49,844 bases of DNA from Gluconacetobacter entanii. GTDB taxonomy: Bacteria; Pseudomonadota; Alphaproteobacteria; Acetobacterales; Acetobacteraceae. A model generated the notes under the pieces. That model was not told the DNA's origin. It saw only the letters and a program-made list of their open reading frames with translations, and ran no database searches. This document shows, piece by piece, positions 43,549 to 49,844 of this stretch. The DNA lies in the NCBI RefSeq assembly GCF_003206495.1, contig NZ_NKUF01000023.1:1-49844 (forward strand), in the 5' to 3' direction. The position numbers and the translations under genes were made by a program. Within the stretch, counting starts at the first letter, position 1. Every line of letters begins with the position of its first letter.

Positions 43549-44523
43549 ATGGCCCAATACATGGCCCCCACCACCATTGATGAGTCCACCAGGGCGGCCG
43601 TGGCGTCGGACCGGCGTGGGGACATCGTGTTTGCGATGGTCGCGCGCATGGCGGGATGGCTGATCCTGCTGGTCATGGCCGGGATCATCATCGTCCTTGT
43701 CGCTGGTGGCTGGCGCGCACTCGCCAGCTTTGGTCCGCAGTTCCTGACCAGCACCGCATGGGACCCCGTGACGCAGCATTTCGGGGCGGCGACGTCCATC
43801 TTCGGCACGCTGGTCACGACGCTGGTCGCCCTTTTCTTTGCCGTGCCGTTCGCGTTTGGCGTGGCGTTCTGGCTGGTGGAAATGGCGCCGCCCGCGCTGG
43901 CGCGGGTGATCGAAACCGCAGTACAGTTGCTGGCGGCCGTGCCGTCGATCATCTTCGGCATGTGGGGTTTCTTCATCGTCGTGCCGTTCATGGCCCACCA
44001 TGTCGAACCCGCGACCAAGCACCTGCTGGGCCATGTGCCGGGCATCCGCCTGCTGTTCAGCGGCGCGCCCTATGGCACAGGGCTTCTGACGGGGGGCGTG
44101 GTGCTGGCGCTGATGGTCACGCCCTTCATCTGTTCGGTGATGACGGACGTGTTCACCTCCATCCCCGCCGTGCTGAAGGAAAGCGCCTTCGGCCTTGGCG
44201 CGACCCGGTGGGAGGTGATGCGCAAGGTCGTCGTGCCATGGTCGCGCCAGGCGGTGATGGGCGGGATCATGCTGGGTACCGGCCGCGCACTGGGCGAGAC
44301 GATGGCCGTCACCTTCGTCATCGGCAACGCCAACCACATGGGATGGTCGCTGTTCGCGCCGGGCAACACGATTGCCTCGCTGATCGCGCTGGAATTCCCC
44401 GAAAGCCCCGCCGGGAGCCTGAAGCTGTCGGCGCTGCTGGCGCTGGGTGCGATCCTGATGGTCATCTCGTTCATCACGCTGGCCTGCTCGCGCATTTTCC
44501 TGCGCCGTGACGCCGCGGAATAA
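43549..44523 (+). CDS. pstC: Phosphate ABC transporter permease PstC
   Basis: A 324-residue inner-membrane permease with about six helices. The PstC hallmarks are visible: TSTAWDPVTQHFGAATSIFGTL near residues 66-87, PSIIFGMWGFF, KESAFGLGATRWEVMRKVVVPW (EAA loop) near 207 and GRALGETMAVTFVIGN. With PstA it forms the phosphate channel. The start at 43549 is set by AGGA 6 nt upstream; the frame is open to 43501. First gene of pstC-pstA-pstB-phoU. Confidence 0.95.
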   Translation: MAQYMAPTTIDESTRAAVASDRRGDIVFAMVARMAGWLILLVMAGIIIVLVAGGWRALASFGPQFLTSTAWDPVTQHFGAATSIFGTLVTTLVALFFAVPFAFGVAFWLVEMAPPALARVIETAVQLLAAVPSIIFGMWGFFIVVPFMAHHVEPATKHLLGHVPGIRLLFSGAPYGTGLLTGGVVLALMVTPFICSVMTDVFTSIPAVLKESAFGLGATRWEVMRKVVVPWSRQAVMGGIMLGTGRALGETMAVTFVIGNANHMGWSLFAPGNTIASLIALEFPESPAGSLKLSALLALGAILMVISFITLACSRIFLRRDAAE

Positions 44524-44538
44524 GGAAAGGGCGCAACC

Positions 44539-45447
44539 ATGGTGACCCCGAACCCGGCCCCCACGCAGGCCAGCATGCCCGCCGGCAGCGGGTGGCAGAG
44601 TGGCGGCGCGCAGGCGATACGCCGCCGCATCACCGACCGCGCGGTGGGCGTTGCGTGCATCATTGCGACCGTCGTGGTCGTATACCTGCTGTTTTCCATC
44701 CTGTGGACGCTGATCGTGCGCGGTGGGGCAGGGCTGTCATGGCCGACCTTCACCCACAGCACGGCCGCCCCCGGCACCGGCGGCGGCCTGGCCAACGCCA
44801 TCGTCGGCAGCCTGGAACAGACGGGGCTTGCCGCGCTGATCGGGACCCCGCTTGGCATGATGGCGGGTGTGTACCTGTCGGAGTTTTCGCGTGACGGGCG
44901 CATCGTCTCGCTCGTGCGGTTTGTGTCCGACATGATGCTCTCGGTGCCCTCCATCCTTGTCGGGCTGTTCGTCTATCTGATCTTTGTCGAACCGGCGGGG
45001 CATTTTTCGGGATGGGCGGGCATGTTCGCCCTGACGATCCTGTTCATCCCCGTCGTGGTCCGCACGACGGAGGACATGCTGCGCCTTGTCCCGCGTGCGA
45101 TGCGCGAGGCGGCCTATGCGCTGGGCGCGCCGAAATGGCGCGTGATCCTGAGCATCTGCCTGCGTGCCGCCCGCGGCGGCATCATGACCGGCGTCCTGCT
45201 GGCGCTGGCGCGTATTTCGGGCGAGACCGCGCCCTTGCTGTTCACCTCGCTTGGCAACCTCAACTGGTCCACCAGCCTCAATGCCCCGATGGCCAGCCTT
45301 CCCGTCACGATCTACCAGTATGCGGGATCGGCCTATGACGACTGGGTGCAGATGGCGTGGACCGGCGCGCTGCTGATTACCGCCGCCGTCCTTGCGACCA
45401 GCATCCTTGCCCGCTGGTGGCTCCTGCGTAATGGATCCGTAAAATAA
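44539..45447 (+). CDS. pstA: Phosphate ABC transporter permease PstA
   Basis: A 302-residue permease with about six helices. Family blocks: [20 protein letters not shown] near residue 101, [36 protein letters not shown] (EAA loop) near 190 and [17 protein letters not shown]. It pairs with PstC in the inner membrane. AAGGAAAG precedes the ATG and the gene starts 15 nt after pstC. Its TAA stop overlaps the pstB start (TAATG). Confidence 0.95.
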   Translation: MVTPNPAPTQASMPAGSGWQSGGAQAIRRRITDRAVGVACIIATVVVVYLLFSILWTLIVRGGAGLSWPTFTHSTAAPGTGGGLANAIVGSLEQTGLAALIGTPLGMMAGVYLSEFSRDGRIVSLVRFVSDMMLSVPSILVGLFVYLIFVEPAGHFSGWAGMFALTILFIPVVVRTTEDMLRLVPRAMREAAYALGAPKWRVILSICLRAARGGIMTGVLLALARISGETAPLLFTSLGNLNWSTSLNAPMASLPVTIYQYAGSAYDDWVQMAWTGALLITAAVLATSILARWWLLRNGSVK

Positions 45448-46250
45448 TGAATACGATCGTCATGGATGATGTGGCCCCCGCGCCCACGGATGTCGCGACC
45501 CCTGCGCTGTCCATACGCAACCTTGATTTCTGGTATGGGACGAACCATGCGCTGAAGAACATCTCCCTCGATTTTCCCGAACGCCAGGTGACCGGCATGA
45601 TCGGGCCGTCAGGGTGCGGAAAATCCACGCTGCTGCGTATCCTCAACCGGATGTATGACCTCTATCCGGGGCAGCGCGCGACGGGGGAGGTGATCTTTGA
45701 CGGGTGCAACATCATCGCGCCGGGCGTGGATGTGAACGTTTTGCGTTCGCGCATCGGCATGGTGTTCCAGAAACCCACCCCGTTCCCGATGTCCATATAT
45801 GACAACATCGCCTTTGGCGTGCGCCTGCATGAACGCCTGTCGCGTGCGGAGATGGACCAGAGGGTGGAGGACGTGCTGCGCCGCGTCGCCCTGTGGCCAG
45901 AGGTGCGCGACCGCCTTGGCGCGTCCGCCGCCGCCCTGTCGGGCGGGCAGCAGCAGCGCCTGTGCATCGCGCGCACCATCGCCACCCGTCCGGAGGTCAT
46001 CCTGCTTGATGAACCGACCAGCGCGCTTGATCCCATCTCCACCGCGCGGATCGAGGAACTGCTTGATGAACTCAAGCGCGATTTCTCCATCGCCATCGTG
46101 ACGCACAACCTGCAGCAGGCGGCGCGGTGCGCCGACCGGGTGGCGTTTTTCTATATGGGGGAACTTGTGGAGGTCGATACGGCGGACCAGATGTTCACCG
46201 CCCCGCACAAGAAGCAGACGCAGGATTACATCACGGGCCGCTTTGGCTGA
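45447..46250 (+). CDS. pstB: Phosphate ABC transporter ATP-binding protein PstB
   Basis: A 267-residue ABC ATPase: Walker [10 protein letters not shown] near residue 52, Q-loop [13 protein letters not shown] (PstB-specific), signature [13 protein letters not shown] and Walker [14 protein letters not shown] with switch His in [10 protein letters not shown]. It powers phosphate import and, through PhoU, informs PhoR. It overlaps pstA and precedes phoU by 19 nt. Confidence 0.97.
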   Translation: MNTIVMDDVAPAPTDVATPALSIRNLDFWYGTNHALKNISLDFPERQVTGMIGPSGCGKSTLLRILNRMYDLYPGQRATGEVIFDGCNIIAPGVDVNVLRSRIGMVFQKPTPFPMSIYDNIAFGVRLHERLSRAEMDQRVEDVLRRVALWPEVRDRLGASAAALSGGQQQRLCIARTIATRPEVILLDEPTSALDPISTARIEELLDELKRDFSIAIVTHNLQQAARCADRVAFFYMGELVEVDTADQMFTAPHKKQTQDYITGRFG

Positions 46251-46269
46251 GACAGGAAATATCGAGACC

Positions 46270-46974
46270 ATGCCGAACGAATCAGCACATACGGTCCATA
46301 GTTACGAGCAGGAGCTTGAACACCTGCGCTCCCTCATCAGCCAGATGGGCGGACTGGTGGAACGCCAGACGTCGCAGGCCATCGCCGCCGTGGTGGACCA
46401 TGACGAGGACGCCGCCATCGAGGCCCCGGAACTCGACCCCCGTGTCGATGACCTCGAACGCCAGACCGAGGCACTGGTGATCCGCCTGCTGGCGCTGCGT
46501 GCGCCGATGGCAGGCGACCTGCGTGAGGTTGTCTCCGCGCTCAAGATCTCGGGCGACCTTGAACGGATCGGCGACTGCGCGGCCTCGATCGCGCGCCGGG
46601 CGCTGCGTGGGGAACTGCTGTCCTATCCCGTGTCCGTCACCGGGTTGCGCAGCATGGGACGTCTGGTGCAGGAAAACCTGCGCCGCACCATCGACGCGAT
46701 GGACCGGCGCGATCCCGACCTTGCGCGGGAGGTGTGGCAATCGGACATGGCGGTGGATGAACTCTATGTCTCCATGTTCCGCGAACTGGTGACGTACATG
46801 ATGGAGGACCCGCGCAATATCGGGCCGTGTACGCACCTGCTGTTCATCGCCAAGAACCTGGAGCGCATCGGCGATCATGCCACCAACATCTGCGAACGCG
46901 TCTATTACGCCGCGACGGGGCGTATCCTGCCGGTCGTGCGGCCGCGTGGCGGCATCGCGGATCAGGATATTTAA
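46270..46974 (+). CDS. phoU: Phosphate signalling regulator PhoU (copy 2, with pst genes)
   Basis: A 234-residue PhoU with the same two-repeat layout as the copy at 26427: GGLVERQTSQAI, DLREVVSALKISGDLERIGD and LLFIAKNLERIGDHATNI. It lacks the longer C-terminal tail of that copy. Its position after pstB is the standard one in many bacteria, so it is the likelier partner of the transporter. A 110-bp segment (46781-46890) is nearly identical in DNA to the other copy, far more than the middle of the genes. Confidence 0.95.
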   Translation: MPNESAHTVHSYEQELEHLRSLISQMGGLVERQTSQAIAAVVDHDEDAAIEAPELDPRVDDLERQTEALVIRLLALRAPMAGDLREVVSALKISGDLERIGDCAASIARRALRGELLSYPVSVTGLRSMGRLVQENLRRTIDAMDRRDPDLAREVWQSDMAVDELYVSMFRELVTYMMEDPRNIGPCTHLLFIAKNLERIGDHATNICERVYYAATGRILPVVRPRGGIADQDI

Positions 46975-46976
46975 TT

Positions 46977-47059
46977 TAAAAGTTTTTGGTGAAGCTTTTT
47001 TTCAAAAAGCTTCGAAAGACGTCACCTTTTTGAAAAAAGGCGACATCCAAAAACTTCTA
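46977..47059. repeat. Palindromic intergenic repeat, copy 10
   Basis: A full-length copy directly after the phoU stop: AAAAGTTTTTGGTG end, GAAGCTTTTTTTCAAAAAGC hairpin, CACCTTTTTGAAAAAAGGCG stem, ATCCAAAAACTTCT end. It probably separates pstCAB-phoU from pstS transcription. Confidence 0.88.
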
Positions 47060-47101
47060 TTTTTCCGGGCGGTTTCTGCATGGGGGTGGGGTTTCATAAA
47101 A

Positions 47102-47119
47102 CTGTCATGAAACTGTCAC
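47102..47119 (+). promoter_or_regulatory. Pho box for pstS
   Basis: CTGTCATGAAACTGTCAC: two near-perfect PhoB half-sites with GAAA spacer. A further related half (TTTCATAAAA) precedes it in the same 11-bp register. TATAAT follows at 47125-47130. Confidence 0.85.
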
Positions 47120-47219
47120 GGATATATAATCCCGCCCCCTGAATCCGCCGTTATATTTGCCCGCGTCCGCTGGATATTCACCTGCATATCCGGTCGTTGT
47201 ATTGGGGAACAAAAGTATT

Positions 47220-48230
47220 ATGTACTTTCCTGTCCGATTTCTGGCGCTCGCCCTTGCGGCAAGTGCTGCTCCGGTCCTTGCGCATGCCGCCGACATCACG
47301 GGGGCGGGTTCCAGCTTTGCCGCGCCGATTTACGGTGCGTGGGGCGCGTACAGCCGCAGTTCGATCGGGGTCAGCCTGAATTACCAGACCGTCGGCTCCA
47401 GCGCGGGCCAGAACCAGATCCTGGCGAAGACCGTGGATTTCGGGGCCTCCGACGTGCCGATGGACGCGCAGAAGCTGGACGCCGCCCACCTGTTCCAGTT
47501 CCCGACCGTGATGGGCGGCATCGTGCCCGTCGTCAACGTGCCGGGCGTGCCCGCAGGGGCGCTGCAGCTTGATGGCCCGACGCTGGCCGCCATCTATCGC
47601 GGTGATATCGAGCAGTGGAACGATCCGAAGATCGCGGCCCTGAACCCCGGCCTGAAGCTGCCCGATACGGCCATCGCCACCGTGCATCGCGCGGACGGGT
47701 CGGGCACGACCGCCGTGTTCACGTCCTACCTTGCGCGCGTGTCGCCCGAATGGAAGGCCGCGCAGGGCTCTGGCGCGTCCATTTCCTGGCCCGGCGGGAT
47801 TGGCGCGCGTGGCAATGATGGCGTGGCGGCATCGGTGCGCAATACCGAAGGCGCGATCGGTTACGTGGAATATGCCTTTGCCGCCAACACCCACATGGCG
47901 ACGGTCAAGCTGAAGAACCACAGCGGCGCGTTTGTTGCCGCGGGCCTCGACAGCTTCAGCCGCGCCGCCGAAGCCGCCGACTGGAAGGGCGCATCGCATT
48001 TCGCGGTGGACCTGATCGACACCAACGGCGCGGGCGCGTGGCCCATCGTGTCGCCGACCTATGTCCTTGTCTATGTGCCGGTGGCGCAGGCGGAACATGG
48101 CGCGGCCGTGCGCAAGTTCTTTGGCCATGCCCTGCAGGATGGTGACAGGGCGGCGAACCGTCTGGATTACGTGCCGGTGCCCGCCAATGTGAAGGCGGAT
48201 ATCCTGCAGAAGTGGGACAGCGCAAAATAA
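47220..48230 (+). CDS. pstS: Periplasmic phosphate-binding protein PstS
   Basis: A 336-residue binding protein. The signal peptide ends near AHA-ADITGAGSSFAAPIY, the classical PstS mature start. Phosphate-contacting blocks are visible: FGASDVPMD, HRADGSGTTAVFTSYL and the IGYVEYAFA segment. It delivers phosphate to PstCA. It lies downstream of pstCAB-phoU rather than at its head, has its own Pho box and ends with a terminator, so it can be made in excess of the permease. GGGGAAC precedes the ATG. Confidence 0.96.
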   Translation: MYFPVRFLALALAASAAPVLAHAADITGAGSSFAAPIYGAWGAYSRSSIGVSLNYQTVGSSAGQNQILAKTVDFGASDVPMDAQKLDAAHLFQFPTVMGGIVPVVNVPGVPAGALQLDGPTLAAIYRGDIEQWNDPKIAALNPGLKLPDTAIATVHRADGSGTTAVFTSYLARVSPEWKAAQGSGASISWPGGIGARGNDGVAASVRNTEGAIGYVEYAFAANTHMATVKLKNHSGAFVAAGLDSFSRAAEAADWKGASHFAVDLIDTNGAGAWPIVSPTYVLVYVPVAQAEHGAAVRKFFGHALQDGDRAANRLDYVPVPANVKADILQKWDSAK

Positions 48231-48278
48231 TAAAAGTTTCCGGCGGAGCTTCTGATCGAAAAAGCGTCACCCGGAAAC
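48229..48278. repeat. Degenerate palindromic repeat, remnant (copy 11)
   Basis: TAAAAGTTTCCGGCGGAGCTTC then GTCACCCGGAAACC: both ends and half of the hairpin are recognisable, with many substitutions. It follows pstS. Confidence 0.5.
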
Positions 48279-48295
48279 CGCGAAGATCACCGTGG

Positions 48296-48320
48296 ACCTG
48301 CCCCGAAAAGGGCAGGTTTT
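48296..48320 (+). terminator. Terminator of pstS
   Basis: Eight-bp stem ACCTGCCC / GGGCAGGT with loop CGAAAA followed by TTT, 65 nt after the pstS stop. Confidence 0.8.
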
Positions 48321-48333
48321 CGCGCATCTGCGA

Positions 48334-48362
48334 CTGTCATAAAAGCTTCATGAAACTGTCTT
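48334..48362 (+). promoter_or_regulatory. Triple-half-site Pho box for porin 2
   Basis: Three half-sites in an 11-bp register: CTGTCAT (48334), GCTTCAT (48345) and CTGTCTT (48356), with A-rich spacers AAAA and GAAA. CATAAC a few nt downstream could be the -10. It points to the porin at 48424. Confidence 0.8.
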
Positions 48363-48423
48363 GGAAACATAACACACAGTAAAGCGCGGACGGACTACAC
48401 CACAATCATCTTTTATTTACGGA

Positions 48424-49767
48424 ATGAATAAGATGATTCGCCGGCCTGCCGTTTCGTTCTTTCTGGCTTCTTCCGCATTGTGGGGCGTCATGCCCGTCGG
48501 GCAGGCCCGCGCGACATCCGCGCAGGATGCACAGATCCAGCAGCTTCAGCGTGAGATGCTGGAAATGCGGCGCGAGATGTCCGGGCAGATCAGTGCCCTG
48601 CGCCAGCGCCTTGTCCGGGAGGAGGGGCGTTCGGCCGCCACCACGCAGCAGCGCACGCCGCCGGTGCGCCATGCCATGGCCCGGCCGTCTGGCGCGCCGA
48701 TGTCGCCCGCCATGGCCAATGACATCGCGATCGGGGGCGACACCAGCCTGGGGATGAACGGTTCCGTCAGCGGCATGCTGCGCTCGTCCGACGTGGGCAC
48801 GCCGCCGTCCGACCGCGGGATCGATTCATCGTGGAAATCGTTCCGCGCCGCGACGGAAAAGGAGGAGGCCGTCCATTTCGGTGGCATGATGATCGGCTTC
48901 CCCGGCGGCCGTCCCACCATCTCGTCCGAGGACGGGGCCTATGCCCTGCAGATCGGCCTTGCGTTCCACGAGGACGTCGGCGGGTTCATGGGCATGTCCC
49001 CGCGCGCGGGCGAAAGCAAGGGCCTGTTCCCGGGCCTTACGGAAAATGCGCGCCGCCTGCGTATTCCCATCTCCTTCCGCTACAAGAACTGGATTGCGAA
49101 CATCACGCCCGATTTCGGCGCGGGCAGCGCGGACGGTTCGGTGACGCTGTATGAGGCGAACCTGAATTACGCGGGCATCCACAACACGGTCCTGACCGCC
49201 GGTTACTTCCAGCCCCGCGTGACGGAGGAAGATTCCGAAAGCTCCAACGAATTCGAGATGATGGAACGTCCCGCCATCACCGACATCGTGCGCAACATCG
49301 CCGCGGGCGACGCGCGATTCAGCCTTGGCGGCCTGCATTATGCCAAGCGCTGGTGGATCGCGGGTTACGTGACGGGCCAGACCTATGGCAACCGCTCCTC
49401 CGCCGTGGTCAGCGACAGCCAGACGGGGGCGACGTTCCGTGTCGCGGGCCGTCCCTATGTCTCGCGCGATGTGGACGTGCATGTCGGCATGTCCGCCATC
49501 AGCGCGTTCAAGGTGAACGAGACCGCCAATGGCCGCGTCTATTCCCCGAGCGAGGCGCCCGAGGTCAACCTGACGACGACGAAACTGCTGAGTGCTACGG
49601 TCGGCAATGCGGGCACCGTCTGGTCCGCCGGTCCCGAACTGGGCTTCCGCTGGAAGCGCCTGGTGCTGAAGGGCGAATATTACCATATCGGCGTGCAGCG
49701 CAAGGGCACCGAGGCCACGGGCAACATGCCCGCCGCCAATTTCGAGGTTCTTCCGCATTTTTCGTGA
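48424..49767 (+). pseudogene. OprP-type porin (copy 2), 3' end disrupted
   Basis: The frame encodes 447 residues: signal peptide ending near QARA, a predicted coiled coil (about residues 35-65, QIQQLQREMLEMRREMSG), a linker, then the OprP-type barrel with FRYKNWIANITPDFG, LTAGYFQPRV and MMERPAITDIVRN. It stops shortly after RWKRLVLKGEYYHIG, which corresponds to AWKRLLFQGEGYDI in copy 1. Copy 1 continues for about 110 more residues to its terminal Phe, while here only ANFEVLPHFS remains. The last strands of the barrel are missing, so it probably does not fold normally. The promoter region looks intact. Confidence 0.8.
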
Positions 49768-49844
49768 TGGGTATCTTGTACTGTGGTTCTGGAACTGGAA
49801 AATCCTGAAAGTCGCCCACTTTCATGGATATTCCCCAGTGTCAC
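49746..49844. mobile_element. Probable edge of an inserted element
   Basis: At about 49745 the codon pattern and GC richness of the porin end abruptly, and AT-richer DNA starting GGTTCTTCCGCATTT continues to the window end. The first bases resemble ISL3-family ends (GG-TCTT pattern), but only one end is visible and no transposase can be read. The identity is uncertain. Confidence 0.4.

Overview
The window looks like chromosomal DNA of an acetic acid bacterium (Acetobacteraceae, closest in style to Komagataeibacter / Novacetimonas / Gluconacetobacter). The basis is high GC with strong third-position bias, an alphaproteobacterial MucR regulator, an alphaproteobacterial Pho gene set, and many short AT-rich palindromic repeats between genes. 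The genus is inferred; no rRNA or other taxonomic marker is present.

Layout. 43-5402 (minus): a tightly coupled unit of a CHCC zinc-finger protein, DNA polymerase I, an unusual SCO-like protein and an oligopeptide-type binding protein. 5468-8348: a lipoprotein hydrolase, tRNA-Arg(CCG), two overlapping small lipoproteins (one Met/Gly-rich) and a small exported protein. 8356-11180 (minus): a zinc ABC importer with a Zur-like operator and a candidate small membrane ORF in its leader. 11462-18340: glutaredoxin 2, small proteins, a PAP2-type acid phosphatase with an altered motif, a 145-bp tandem repeat, a double-AAA ATPase and two unknowns. 18931-23623: a beta-propeller-like protein with an acyl-CoA-dehydrogenase-like flavoprotein, panB, and a GPH/MFS permease.

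The main theme is phosphate. 23742-30637 holds a TonB-dependent receptor with a candidate Pho box, then phoU-phoB-phoR and an OprP-type porin. 43115-49767 holds a small unknown gene and pstC-pstA-pstB-phoU (a second phoU), then pstS and a second OprP-type porin, with candidate Pho boxes ahead of the small gene, pstC, pstS and the porin. Two more candidate Pho boxes lie between a second TonB receptor (34259-36685) and a short UvrA-type ATPase (37051-39570). Read together, these suggest a PhoB regulon covering outer-membrane entry (porins, perhaps TonB receptors), periplasmic capture (PstS), import (PstCAB) and signalling (two PhoU, PhoBR). The second porin is cut short near 49745 by sequence that looks foreign.

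Between the phosphate blocks lie mucR, a divergent nsrR-hmp nitric-oxide defence pair with a matching operator, an intact 732-bp IS1595-type element with perfect ends and an 8-bp target duplication, a LysR regulator flanked by near-identical composite repeats, and a FUSC-type efflux protein. At least eleven copies or remnants of one palindromic repeat family are scattered through the window, mostly at gene 3' ends.
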